Source: Ascaris suum (taxonomy: Eukaryota > Nematoda > Chromadorea > Rhabditida > Ascarididae). Taken from it: 64,000 nucleotides of DNA. Position numbers and translations under genes: made by a program. The stretch lies in assembly GCA_013433145.1 (NCBI GenBank), contig CM024177.1, forward strand, positions 7,528,110 through 7,592,109, given 5' to 3'. A model generated the notes under the pieces. The model saw only the letters and a program-made list of their open reading frames with translations. It did not search any database and had not been told where the DNA came from. This document shows, one piece after another, positions 13,570-25,728 of this stretch (positions within the stretch are counted from its first letter, which is position 1; every line of letters starts with the position of its first letter).

Positions 13570-16500
13570 CTGTAATTTATTGTGTGAAAGGAACACCAAT
13601 GAAAGGACATGAACTAATCCAGGGTAACGGTGAAGCGTGACATTCAGCTCATTTTAGCTACGATTAGTAGGTTTTCTTGTGAAGAGAAAATGAAAAAGTG
13701 CTGTTATTATTCTTTAACCTTCATCGTTGTAAATTGGTTATCTTTGCATTGCCTTACTTCCAATGCCAACAATTTAATGTGCAGTTATTCTCTAATATGA
13801 ATGAGTGAGTACTCAACGGATGATTTTTGCCGTGATGGAGGACGAAAGAAGGATCACAGCGGACATAATTGCCCGAGCAAGAAGCAGTAAGCAGTGAGTG
13901 CCGTTCACCGACTTTCATGGGATTTTTCAAGGTTGTTGTTGTATTGCTCGAGTGATGCATCCTATAATTTCGATTGTTCATTTTATTTTGTTTATTGCAA
14001 CGATTGCTTATATTCAGATAATGATATGTTCGAATTGTAAATCGTTATTCGATGAAAGTCGAAATTATGAGAATCGAAAGCGAACGAAATTAAATTTTAA
14101 TTTGATACGAAAGCGCTTTCTTTATGCTTTAATTTAATAATTCAGCTCATTTACTAATAAATATGAGAATTAAATATCTGTGAAATCCTTTAGATATTCA
14201 AATTTATATCAGTTTTATAGGCTTTGTTTGAGTTCGGATGTTTATATCGCATTTGCGCGAAGAATTTAGGGCTTTCTTTTTATTGATAAACTTGAAGCAA
14301 TTTTGAAAGTTTTTTTGGGGGGATTCCATTCATTTGATGCTGCAGAGGAATTTTGCGTCTTGTTTGTTGTTTTTTCTATTGTCATCTTTGAGATGAAATT
14401 TTTTCATTATTTGTAAATATTTTCTTAATAGAAAAACAAAGAAATTTCGCTATAATTTTCTTCTATCTTTGTTTCAGTAAAATTCTTTTAGACGAGCATT
14501 TCACTTCAACCGGAAATTTTCTTCATTTTTTTTTTTGGCAGTTTGAAGTTATTACAGCAAAAATACTCTTAGTTCCGAGATTATCAAGTTTCCATAAGTA
14601 TTTATTTGTGTTAGTGAATTGCCCTATTGTACATTCATTCGAATTATACTATGTGCTTTGTACTGTTATGATAGTTGCCTCTAATCCATATTATTTCACT
14701 CATCGTTCTGATGAAATGTAACATTGTTATGACGCATATTTCCTGATGCACCCTACTTCTCGATCTGGTCTTTTACGAAATTGAGAGCGGAGGTAAATGT
14801 CCCAGCGAGGCACTCGAAGTATCATAATTGTATGGGATGGAATATCCCGACTTCCATCGTCACTAATAGTTTTTTTTTTTTTACTGTGGAAAACGAGTCA
14901 GAGGAAGTAAACTATTCGGACGAGGGAGGATCTTTGAAGGTTTTAAAAGTTTGCAGGATGGCAGCTTCGTATTGAGACGTTTCTTGTGTACCTTTTCGAG
15001 ATGGGAGCTTACAGGTAGTTTGTATGCTGGTTCTTATTCTAGTGGTAGTGATTATAATTTCTATCATCGGCTCAACAAATTGCAGTCGATGACAATTGCG
15101 CCGTTCAATCGTTGCTCAACAGATGCACGTTGCCGTTGATGTCGCCTTAAATCTTCGTTTCGCTATGAACTAATAGTATTGCTTCATTGTGGCTACAAGG
15201 TCCTTTTCGAATGATCAGTGAAAAACGAACTGATATATATGCAGTTTTGATTAGTTAGCTGATCAAACAAGTAAATGAGTAAATCTATTTCGAAACTTAA
15301 GCAAGATTGATTTGATTGCCGACGAAGTGAATAATCCGATGTTTTGAGCGCTGATTTCATTTTCAGGTCACGTCCACAGGCTCATAGACAGAAACTAATC
15401 CACGAAAGGATTACAAATAAGTAACTTGTTTATCAGTTACTGTTATCAGTTTATCATTTACTATTATCAGTTACCATTACAGAGTACACAGTATTGGCCA
15501 AGTTATCAAACGGAAGGCACACAACGGCGACTCTCCGATAGGTGCCATAATTCGTATTTATTGCGGTGAAAGCTTAGCATCCTGTGAAGTATAGTTGGCG
15601 GATTTTGTACGTCGTCGTGCGTTCTCATGCTATTTGATATGAGAAGTCTCCATTCGTTATGCGTATATCATACATAACTTCATGTTTATCGTCCAGCGTG
15701 TTTTCTTTGTAATATGTCACCTTTCTCGATTATTTAAATTGAGCATTGCGATCGAAATCGTATGCCATATACTTGAAAAAATTATTTAATTTAACTTCAA
15801 ATGTGGATCTTTTTTTTTCTTCAAAACGTCTTAATTTTGGTTGATGAAATATGTGGCAAAATGCTGATAAGGGAACGTATATTAATATCGTTTTTCGCCT
15901 AAAATTTGCATAGAACTGCAAACTTGTAAATCAATTCAGAACAATTAACCGCTTATTTTTGAAACAGATGATCCGTTTAGGAAGAAATAAACGGTTGCTA
16001 AGATTCCCGCAGAAAATGTCCGAAGCACAAATAAGGGTGAAATATATAAAGAGTGGTAAAATGCTCAAAATATCAGTTATTTTTTCAAGGAAATTCACTG
16101 GAAATCGAAGCAGCCTCATAAAGGTTGTGGGGAGGAAAAAAGAGAGGGGGAGGTGGGGGATGAAGTAATGAATGTGAAGATAGCACACCAAGAGCATTTT
16201 AAGTATAACTACAAACCAACAAAATGCAAATTCGACGAGTATAGATAACAGTAAGCTTTATTGGCTAAGGTGTGCATATAGTCATGCCACAGCACAGAGT
16301 TTTCAGGCCAATAAGCCCGAAATGATAAATTCACCTCAAATACTGCTTGGACATCCCCTGGAATAAGAAGTGTCTCCATCCACAGTTACTATTTCTGAAC
16401 GAATATCCAAAAAACTTCTGCCTTGAAAACAAACTCGGCTGGAATGAGCATAGAAAGCACAGGTTATAATAGTTGAAAGGTCGCCTTATAAGCAGCATTG

Positions 16501-18300
16501 AACATCATCCTCTTCGACAAAACAAATCATCGAATAAACCTTTCCTCGTTATAAGTTTACATGTGATTTCAAAGTGCATATAGTACTAGTATAGTGCATT
16601 CACGTAATTGGTGCCATATATATCTTGTTCTGTATACATTCATACTATTGTCTATGCATATACTCTGTGCCCTTAGGTATACTTAGTAGAAAGTGTTTGA
16701 AATAACCCTAAACATAATAGAACCTCTTCCTTCGAATAACTCCCGCTCAAACTTGAAAACTTTATGGCCCCTGGGGTTTTATTCGGTGCTATATAACGTG
16801 CTAACCAGGTGACGTGTTTCGACTTCTCACAGTTTATAGAATGCTTGAGAAGAACTCGAACGCTGTAAATAATACATGCTTATTTCATTCTGATTTTTTA
16901 GTTTCTTTCGAGTGACATATATTGCAATATCTTCGAAATGTTTTTGTTTTCAATGAACACCAAACAGTGATATAGGTGTTGCAATGTTCAGCTTCACTTC
17001 CCATATCTGCTACCAATATGGCAAATCGTTATTCCGAAAGGATGTTGCAAAAAGCATCAAATAAACTTCTTTTGCAGTTTTTGTTCCGCTCTTTCGCTCT
17101 TTAATCCCTGCTATGAACGTTCGTTCCTTTTCAGCTAGTTATGTGGACTTTCCCTCCTCACCAACCAACTTGTCTGACTGCACAGGCATTACAGCAATGT
17201 TACATTTCAAGCCTAAAGATCCTACGGGATTTGCATGTGAGAAAATATGCTGCAACTAACCGAGCAATTTAAATTCGAGGTTTCCACACGCACCGAAGTT
17301 TGAAACGATGCGTGAATGAAACGGTGCCAAATATCTTGTCGCCATATTCGAAACGGAGCCCTAACGTAAAATTACCGCGAGTGGCAGGTATTGGTTGCCT
17401 TAAGCAGGTATTATTGGTGTTTCTCCTCGTATTTGAATAGGGTATAACGTCGATGATGTTATTGCATGTGCATAACACTTAGTATCATTTTGTGATAACC
17501 GATTCGAAATTCAACAAGTTTATTTATGTGGTGGTTGTAATGCAAAATTTGCGGGGTTTTTTTTGGTTGATTTTTTTTTTTTGCACTTCTGATAGAAATT
17601 TCTTTCGAGGTGGAGGATCGGGAGAGTTTGTTTGAATGCTAGGTAAATGTTAGTTCAGAAATTATGCGTAGTTTTTTGTGAGTGTCGGAATTAAAACTGA
17701 GCTGCATCGTATGTAGATGTCCGACGTTGAGTATGAGTACGCGATGGGTGTGAGTTAAATGCGATCTTTGCGTTGGCTGCAGGTAGATAAATTAAAGCGA
17801 ACTCAGTTCTATTCGAGTGAGTGACTTTAGCTCACCTGGTATTCGAGTCTTGACCAGGTTTATCCTATCTGTCGTGTGCACAACGTTTTTCTTTAGCGTT
17901 TTCTAAGGTGACTGCTCCTGAAAGAGCAAATTTATTACGAATTCCTAGAAGTTTTTGGGTTCGTCTGTTCCGTAATTTCTCTCTAAATGTGGATTGTGAC
18001 TCTTTAAAATTTCCTCCCACTTCCATAGTTCACTCGTTCTTTCTGCTTTCCTTCATCGACGGAAACCCCAAACGTTTACATTTTCTATATGTCTTTGTTC
18101 GAGCAGTTAGGTCAGGTTTAATTGAGCAGTCTTATAAAATGCTATTGCTCAGTCTTGACCGTCAACGCTGTCAGACATGTGTGCAGATGTTTTCAGGATC
18201 TTCTTGAAAGAAGGAGTGCTTTTCACCTTCGTCTTTGTATCCACTTGGCAGTTTTTCCTTCGACGTTTCCTCTCAACGTTCCATCATTAATAGTGTTTAT
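13570..18300. other. Intergenic region between TMEM65 and cyn-10
   Basis: The AATAAA nearest downstream of TMEM65 is at 14156-14161. Weak coding-like pieces were seen (14958-15015 between a TTTGCAG acceptor and a GTAGTT donor; 15367-15424; 17908-18207), but none shows a family signature or chains in phase with another exon. No tRNA or rRNA seen. Confidence 0.5.
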
Positions 18301-18389
18301 TTTTCTAGGATTGATTGGAACGACAGAAGGTGTACTAGACAAATTGTCGCTGATGCTTCACATGGAACGGATATTTGAGAGGTGATGTT
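18301..18389 (+). other. Strong acceptor and short open segment upstream of cyn-10
   Basis: TTTTTCTAG ends at 18308, and the following 81 bases lie directly before the cyclophilin ATG. They can read as a short open frame (LIGTTEGVLDKLSLMLHMER) stopping with TGA at 18383, seven bases before the ATG. It may simply be the trans-spliced 5' UTR, or the end of an upstream operon gene. No upstream gene was recognised, so the UTR reading is preferred. Confidence 0.3.
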
Positions 18390-21044
18390 ATGTCGGTGAC
18401 GCTACAAACAACAGTTGGCGATATAAAGATTGAGCTTTATTGTGATCTTTGCCCTAAAACTTGCGAGGTTTGTTATTTTTTTCGGTTCTTCCTGAATCTA
18501 TCAGGAGCTTGCCTTTAGCATAGGTTCGCCATCAATGCACCTCCATACAGTGTACCCAATGAAGTAGTTGCGAGCCAATCAAACAGCTCTCAAGCAATGA
18601 CAGGTAGATGAGGGGCGAACATATTTTAATATGACCCAAAGGCATTGTAGTGTTTGAGGAGAAAAATACCTCATGAGCAGAGATAAAAAACGTTGGCCTC
18701 ATAGTGGGTGAGCGTTCAACGTTTCAACAATATTTTCATATTTTCTTAAGGTCACATTCAACCATTGTGCAGTATATCCGAGTAATTACGCACCTCATCA
18801 CCCCATAATAAAGAAGGCAGCAAAGGTCTCGTCATTTCCTCGTCTTATCATTTTCCAAGATGAAATCATTTGTGTCCGTAGCGATGATTGTCAACGAAAG
18901 AAACCTCTCAGGATTGTTCATAAATTAACAGCCGTTATCACAGAGTCATGCAGTTTTTTTTTTTTTAGAATTTCCTTGCACTGTGCGCCAGTGGTTACTA
19001 CAACAATTGCATATTTCATCGTAATATAAAGGATTTTATGGTTCAAACTGGTGATCCGACCGGAACCGGTAAAGGTGGTGATAGCATTTGGGGAGGACCA
19101 ATCGAGGACGAATTGAACCCCGAACTTAAGGTATGTATCCGAAATCTTTTCGTTAAATCACTTGTCAAGAAGGTTGCACTTTAATGAAATTTGCTTGCTT
19201 TATCTAAGGAACTCCTTCATTATCAGTGAAACAGTTTGCTCGATATTCTTTGCCATAAAATGGTGCAAACATATTGCTGATAGGGAATTCCTAAATGGAG
19301 AACTGTGTGTTTTTTAATTCTTCATATTATTTCGTTTGTGATTCTCTTCGAAGTTAAATGTTAAAAACCATTGTTTGAAAGGAATGCTTCCTGAAAAGTA
19401 AATAAAAATTATAATGCTTGTAGCGCTCTTTTTCTTATTTCTATGACGATTAGATGCAATGTGTTTTCTTGTTTTTGTGACATTATAACAGATGGATTCG
19501 AACCATGACTTGTTGACTTGCGGTTTTGTTGCCTAATGAATATCTGTAACATCAGGTGAGACGTAGATTGTGGATGTCACTATGTGGTTCTGCTTTCATG
19601 GCCATAAGCCATGTAAGCTTCTTTCCGTATAAGAGCATGTCATGCCCTCTTTTCCTCTCCGCGATCGTTTCTTGCTTGTTTTTTCATGGTTTTTATACGG
19701 AACCTGTTGCTAGACACCCGATTTCCGCTCCCTCAAATTAAAGAGAGGCTGGGAACCCCTGCACAACTTAAGATTCTCCTTCTTGCTCACTCAAACTGCT
19801 TGGGAAAGGAATATTGCCTACGTGCGATTGGAAATCCAACATGACTTATTGATTTTCATATCAAAGGTCACCAACAACAGAGATATGATTTGTTTCAGCA
19901 CGACGCACGAGGCGTTGTGTCTATGGCCGGCAACGGACCGAATACAAGCAAATCGCAGTTCTTTATTACGTACGCCAAACATCCATCTCTTGACTTAAAA
20001 TACACTGTTTTTGGAAGGTTGGCCTTCTTTATTGTTCTATTTTTGCTTTTCTGTCAGGTATACACAGGCTTTACGATGAGTCGGCTAGTTGAATCAGAAT
20101 GTGACAAAACGAGGCATCCACTGAAAATGAGCAGAGAAGCATGCTGGAGGTTCTGTCACAATATGTGCTTTTTTATTCCTATCACCACACCAGCAGTTTC
20201 ATAGATCTGGATAAATAAAAAAAACTATATTAGCGTGCACTTATAATATGCCGACCTAGTCGTTGACATAAATCTTCAAAAGATTCGTTGTTTATATTGT
20301 TCAGAGAGGCGTTAAATAACCATCCGAGAGGTTGCAAAATGCGTGCAACTTTCTAAGTACATTTCGGTGACCGCAACGTATTTCGAAATTGATATCCCAG
20401 GTTGAATGTTGGGTGACATAGCATAGACCATCACCCTGTTGTACCATCATTTCGCCCATTTTCATGCCTCTAGCGTCGATGGTCGGACTAATTGAAACTT
20501 CCAGGGATGTGGACTTAGAAACCTGCTGTCTGTAATCGTCCATTGCCACAATGCAACTGCAAATTTATGAAAGCGCACAGAACCAGCATCGCCGACTTGC
20601 ATTTCGAGTGTTTCAGAATTTGCGTTCTTTTTGGCCAAATGTTGGCATCTCAACAAAACTTAGTTACGATTTTGTATTGCTGAGGTCGCTGTGTTCTATC
20701 CAAATCAGTAACGTGTATCTATAAGGCTCTTCTTTTTCTTCACATTCCACAAATTTTGCTCGGTCGTAGGGGCTGAAGACTGTTTCGTTTTAATCTGTTC
20801 TGTAAATTTTGCCCACAATTCCACACCTCTTATAGAGCCACTTTTTCTGTTTGTCATATTTGTTGCCCGCTGAGCAGAGGTCATAATCGTAGCAGCTGTT
20901 TGCAGAGTAATTGACGGATTCGACGCGTTGGAAGAATTAGAAAAAATCAAAGTTGACGCGAAGTATCGACCGGTTGTTGAGCAACGAATTCGTAATGTTA
21001 TCATCCACGCAAATCCGATCGCTGATCTTGCAGCGAATGCCTGA
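18390..21044 (+). CDS. cyn-10: PPIL3-type cyclophilin (peptidyl-prolyl isomerase-like)
   Basis: Four exons: 18390-18467, 18969-19130, 19899-20017 and 20906-21044 (TGA 21042-21044), phases consistent, about 165 residues (human PPIL3 is 161). It starts [19 protein letters not shown]. Exon 2 carries [20 protein letters not shown], exon 3 carries [20 protein letters not shown] and KYTVFGR, and exon 4 carries [16 protein letters not shown] and ends in [14 protein letters not shown]. These match PPIL3, a single-domain nuclear cyclophilin found in spliceosome preparations. The Arg and Phe/Gln of FHR...FMVQ and the Phe of SQFF are kept. The position of cyclophilin A Trp121 reads Ser (HPSLD) and that of His126 reads Tyr (KYTVFG); PPIL3 itself has His and Tyr there. 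The start is the only ATG giving the family N-terminus. The stop lies inside the downstream MALSU1 frame, so the two are probably one transcription unit. Intron 3 contains minus-strand open frames. Confidence 0.95.
20301..20884 (-). other. Minus-strand open frames nested in cyn-10 intron 3 (unidentified)
   Basis: Within intron 3 the minus strand is open in successive blocks. 20884 to 20705 starts [20 protein letters not shown] and ends [11 protein letters not shown]. 20656 to 20462 contains [20 protein letters not shown]. 20543 to 20301 starts [20 protein letters not shown], contains [20 protein letters not shown] and ends in LSDGYLTPL. Codons in the last block are rich in a G first base, as in real coding DNA. 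I could not join the blocks with in-phase introns and do not recognise the protein. It could be a small nested gene, a decayed insertion, or chance. Confidence 0.25.
21022..21037 (+). promoter_or_regulatory. Possible trans-splice acceptor for MALSU1 inside cyn-10 coding sequence
   Basis: GATCTTGCAG ends at 21033, four bases before the ATG at 21037. In nematodes downstream operon genes receive a spliced leader at such a site. Using it would place the site inside the last codons of the cyclophilin, so one precursor could not yield both full mRNAs unless processing is alternative. Motif seen directly; use is inferred. Confidence 0.3.
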
Positions 21045-24000
21045 TGCGATGCGTTGTTTGAATGCCTTAATTCCTCGCTATGCCCATACTTATCCCTGCC
21101 GTGCTCCAGTTTTCTACCGTACTTTTCCTCAGGCAAACTACTTCTTAAAGTGCATGCATCCTATGTACAACTCTATAGGATGTTCATCTACGGATCAAGC
21201 ATCTACAGAGTTATCTTCTGAACAAGAAAAGTTGAAGCAACTGCACGATTATTTCAACCAGTATGTCGAAGAATATTACGAAGAAGTTGTTGATGAAGAA
21301 CGTTTAGAGGAAGAGGCGAAGGTGGTCGATAAAAAGCGAAATGGTGAGACTGCTTTGTGATTAGCGTTGCAGCAGTTTTGAAAAATGTTGGGGCGGATGG
21401 GATGCGGCTTAATTAGTGCAACATGTGATGACAAGCGCACAGTCAGAAAAAATTATGTGTGAGAGGTTAAGGAAAATGCCATGCGATTCTAGGATGTTGG
21501 GGCAAATTTGAAAATTTCCTAGACTTAGATATTCTAAGGTTCTGAGGAGCGGAGGGAGAGGCAGTCATTTCTAAGCACATATTCTGTGGATCTGGGAGAG
21601 CTATGAGGTTTTTTGGATGGAGCGTGGCGTGGCTTTATGGAGCTGATTATGTTCTAAAGCAAATGACCCGGTGATGAAAAAATACTTTTAAAATGCTATA
21701 GTGCTCCCCATATGTCTTCAGAAGAAGAGGGGATGGTGCCAGCAGTATAATCCCGCTTCTGCTTCTCCGTCGTAGTGCTGTAAATCTTATCATAACTCGC
21801 AGAACTTATGTAAGGAGGCAGTTGCAGCCTGCTTCGTAGCGGGATGTTGACGATAGTCGACGAATAAAAACAACATTTTTGGGCATTGTCATGCTTTTTC
21901 AGACTGATGGTCATTGTTCAGGAGGATAGAATGTTGGCATTTCAGAATTGCCTCCTTCGATTCGTGACTTGCTAAGTGAGGAGGACAGCACAGACGGGGT
22001 TTTTTCGTTGCCGGAACTCGTTGATGTCTTACGTGCAGAGAGGGCAGCTGATATCGTGTGCATTAGTGTGCCTCCCTCAGAAGGGCCCTATCATAACATC
22101 GTCATCTGTTCACCGCAAAATCGGAGACATGGCGAAGCACTTCTGCAAACCATCCGGAAATGTCTCAAAGTGAAGTGTAACCTCGAGGTAGATTGTTCTG
22201 CTTTTCGGCTTGTTTCTATTTTTCAAGAGGCCTTCTGTCCCCTTCATTTTTTCGACATGAGTCTAATGAGATCTAGGGTATTTCACGGTTGCTGATTCGA
22301 GGAGGATGAAGTTAGAGCATTTAATAACGTAAAATAGCTTTTGCAATGAGGTCAAATCAGTAAGCCACTATTTGTGAAGTTCTTGGATGTGATGCGTCTG
22401 TAGTTTCCTGCAGGCAGTTCATGTAAAAGTAGCAAGAAAAGAAAGCTAGTGACAAAATTCAAGCGCCACTGAGTTATTTCAATAAGAAAGAGCTTTTGTT
22501 TTATTGAAAACGCAGGATTCAAGGTCATTATGGTGCACATTGGATAGTTAGACTTCTCTTCATTCCCTATTTATTCGATCTCAACTTTTTATCCTCTTTT
22601 CACAGTGGAAATTTTTATCAACAGTGAAGAATTCTCCCCCCTCCCCGCCCCCTCCTCTCCCTGTCAGAAAGAATGGGGCCACTTTTCGAGCATATTTGCC
22701 ACCTATCGTAATAAGGAGGTCTGTGCCCACAGAGGGTTCATTTCTCTACTGGTTCGCTGGTTTTTTTTTTTGTTTGGGCCACATTTTATCGCCCATTTGC
22801 ATTTCATGTCCCGTCTTTTCACAACCCGTTAAGTGAGAGAACATTAAGGTACCTTTTTATGGGATCAGTGGAGTTTATATGTGATTTACTGAAAAAAGTT
22901 ACTTATGTGAACGCATGGTTGGCGCATGTCAAAATATTCATAGAGGAACAAATGTGTGCCGATTTCGTATACGACGCTTCATTTAACCGTTTATAAAATG
23001 GCATTAAAAATTCGTCTCACGTAGAATGGTGTTCCCGGATATGTTTCATAAACGAGTTGATTTCGAAATGCTTTCAGTTTGTGTTCGTTTCCTGAAGTTG
23101 AAAAACGATGGCAAAATTATAAGCCACAATATTGGTACGCATGAAAAATTTAGCAGCTACAAAAAATAACTGCAGCTTATTTATTTCTTATTCTGGAAAT
23201 TTTCTTTTTTGGTGCTATGCTTATAAGAGCTTCAGCTATTTGTGTTTGTATGGACGTTCTTTGTTCACTCGAATGTTTTAGTATTATACTGGTTGTTTGA
23301 GTTTGTTACAAATTCATAAGAAATTTTGTCCCAAGATCACTTATATTTTTTCATTTCCTTTTATCCATTTCCGGGGGCAATTATGGACGTCTGAAGGTAT
23401 CTTATTTAAAACCAGGTCACTCGGACTTACTTACTCACTTGGCTGCAGCTAAATAGCAAATTTGTTCTCTAACCGCTCTTATCAGTTGCTGTGTAATTGT
23501 TTTTTTTCTTTGAAATATCTTTGCAACCGATCAATTCGATCATTGAACTTAAGAAAAATGATGCCTGTCAAGGAAAATTGATGAACTTCTCGATCTTTTT
23601 CCCGCCTGTTTTTCGATGATTTGAAGTAACAGTTATTGCCGGCTTTCCTGCTGCCTTAAAATGAAGTTTTCTACACAACAGAAAGATGACTTGTCTAGCT
23701 GCCTTATGGAGATGGATTGCAATCTGATTTACCTAGCCTAGCATGGTTTTGAGTCAGTTAGTTTACTTGGAAGAAGAGAAAATATCGTCATCGTTTGCTT
23801 CTATGATACCTTCATTTGCCCCATACAATTTCTGTTAGAGGGGCGAAAAAAGCTTATAGATTTTTGCTTCAGTTTTAATAATAAGAGATGAATTCCAAAA
23901 ACTATTGAAGGAGTCATTGTACCTTACTGTAGTGTACCGTAGTCAAGAATGCATTTTTACGCTTGGAGGAGCAATTCTTATCGATGTTATTTGTGAAGCT

Positions 24001-24211
24001 TAACTTGCCTATTTCTTTCCAGGAAACTGAAATGCAGCGTACGGTCAAGAACACTGGCGGATGGTACTGCCTTCCAATGGGTAACACTGTATTACACGTG
24101 ATGACGCCGGAAGCACGTCAAAAATATGACCTAGAGGCACTCTGGGGATTGGCATGTGAAGAAAGCGGTGATGAAGAAGATGCAGAGGATTTGATTCCAC
24201 GCCCTATTTAA
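21037..24211 (+). CDS. MALSU1: Mitochondrial ribosome silencing factor (MALSU1/RsfS family)
   Basis: Three exons: 21037 or 21049 to 21343, 21946-22187 and 24023-24211 (TAA 24209-24211); phases 1 and 0 agree. The length is 245 residues from ATG 21037 or 241 from ATG 21049 (human about 234). The residues after 21049 (MRCLNALIPRYAHTYPCRAP) are Arg-rich with no acidic residue, a good mitochondrial presequence, followed by an acidic linker (EEYYEEVVDEERLEEEA). The RsfS/Iojap domain follows: LPELVDVLRAERAADIVCIS and NIVICSPQNRRHGEALL in exon 2, then GGWYCLPMGNTVLHVMTPEA and YDLEALWG in exon 3. The family binds uL14 on the large ribosomal subunit and acts as an assembly/silencing factor; in animals it is mitochondrial. 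It ends in an acidic tail (EESGDEEDAED). The frame begins inside the cyclophilin's last codons. A strong acceptor (TTTTCCTCAG, ending 21132) lies within the proposed first exon and could instead be the trans-splice site, giving a start at ATG 21154 without the presequence. Confidence 0.92.
21124..21132 (+). promoter_or_regulatory. Alternative trans-splice/splice acceptor in the cyn-10-MALSU1 junction
   Basis: TTTTCCTCAG ends at 21132, 88 bases after the cyclophilin stop; about 100 bases is the usual SL2 operon spacing in C. elegans. The first in-frame ATG after it is 21154 (MHPMYNSIG), which would drop the presequence-like segment. Confidence 0.35.
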
Positions 24212-25611
24212 CCGCCTGCTCTATAGTCCTGTGGGAGTGTCGTCCGTTCCGTCCGGTTCAACTGTTTCACGCTTATATATGCACAAAACATAATACACAT
24301 ACAATCGTACGTTTCGCAATTAACGTGATGTCTTCAGCAATTGGGAAACGAGTGCACAGTGGGCGAACCAAGTTATGAGTGGGGAAGGGGAGGGAGAAAA
24401 TCATATTATTGAAACCTTCCGCCCCACTCCAACATCTCGCAATACTTCCTCCCCATCAGACTTCCTGTAATATAGCCATTGCATGTCATCATGATCGTTT
24501 ATAAGTCTGTTATCTTTGTCGCCGATGAAGGCATTCTAACGGCAAAATGATGGCGTGATCTATATGTCTTATCTGTCGCATATGTACTCGCGACGTTCAA
24601 GCATTTGGTTGTTGCAAAAAGTAGTGATTTGTTTTCGATTTGTTCCGTATTCATAATGCTCATTGTTTTAGTGGCGGCCATTGATGAGTTTCATATGGAA
24701 ATTCGATTGCATACTGTTAAGACGATATACAAATGTTGTATGAATAACTCGAATGCATCCTCAAATTTAATTCAATGTCATTCTGGTGCAACATCGAGGG
24801 AATTCGAGTAAAATTTGATTGTTTGTTTGACGCAATAAATATCGTTGCAATATGTTTCCAACGAGCCTCATTAAATTGCATCCGTTCTTTTATTTGAAAT
24901 TTCTTTTCAAATCAGTCGAATACCTTTAGGAGCATTATTTCACATTGATTGGCTAAACGATTTGCAGCACTTTTCTTTTTAGTTCTCTCTTATGAATTAT
25001 TGTTTTATATTACGAAGTGTGCAATGAGGTCACAGAACAAAAAATAATAAAAGATTCGATTAGGAATGTTATCTTCGATGTTGTTCTATTCCACGCGAAA
25101 ATAAGGGTTTGCGTTGTTTCATGGAGGCAAGTTATGCAAATCGAGCGATGCTCGAGATATCCCATGTATTCTGACTCTTATAAAGCTATCATGAAATATT
25201 GAGTGGATAGATGCAGTTGCCTGCAATTTTCGAGAGGAAGGGGATTTTGATTGTTCCACTGCATTGTGACCGTTTCTGGAAAGCGATTCTAAACTGTGCG
25301 ATGATATCGGTTTGATAATTTAGATACAAATGAGTAATTCTTCGAAGGAAATGCAGTGAAATTAAAAATAGGTTCAGGTTGGAAAAATAGCGCAATAAGT
25401 ACTATGGAAGTTTTAATCGAGGGTGGGATTGCAGTAAATCACTGCGCAAAGATATTTCGTAATTCTCGAGAATGCTGTCATCTCGATGGGCTGTTGATTC
25501 TGCTCGTTTCATTAATGTATGACGGATGTTTTTTAAAGGGTGTAACGTAAAAGCAAGCAGCACTTGATGTCTGAACTGGATTCTTACCAGTATGGTGACG
25601 TCTGTTTGCAG
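24212..25611. other. MALSU1 3' flank
   Basis: AT-rich. AATAAA at 24834-24839 is a possible poly(A) signal for MALSU1, 620 bases after the stop. ORFs at 24605, 25017 and 25356 have no recognisable features. Confidence 0.45.
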
Positions 25612-25728
25612 GAGGTGCCGGAGGTAATTTCAAAGCACCTATGTCTCACACATCGGCGAATTCTGCTTCAAATTTTTAAATCTTTAAACACCGATGTAGT
25701 GCTATCATCATGCGTTCCATCTAATTGA
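25612..25728 (+). CDS. Candidate terminal exon, unidentified
   Basis: CTGTTTGCAG acceptor, then 38 open codons (EVPEVISKHLCLTHRRILLQ at the start, ending SSCVPSN) to TGA 25726-25728. An upstream open stretch ending at 25433 before a GTAAAT donor is phase-compatible (phase 0). The protein is not recognised; chance is possible. Confidence 0.2.
   Translation, partial: EVPEVISKHLCLTHRRILLQIFKSLNTDVVLSSCVPSN

Noticed and set aside
15367..15424. Open piece RPQAHRQKLIHERITNK after TTTTCAG, faintly like the C-terminus of BolA proteins
   Set aside because: Too short, and no other BolA segment was found upstream.
17269..17478. Minus-strand ORF with FTLGLRFEYGDKIFGTVSF
   Set aside because: Coding-like by eye but isolated, with no convincing acceptor or partner exon.
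19488..19551. tRNA-like B-box (GATTCGAACC read on the minus strand) flanked by complementary ACAGAT/ATCTGT
   Set aside because: Inside cyn-10 intron 2; no A-box, no cloverleaf D or anticodon stems, and the putative acceptor stem overlaps the T-stem.
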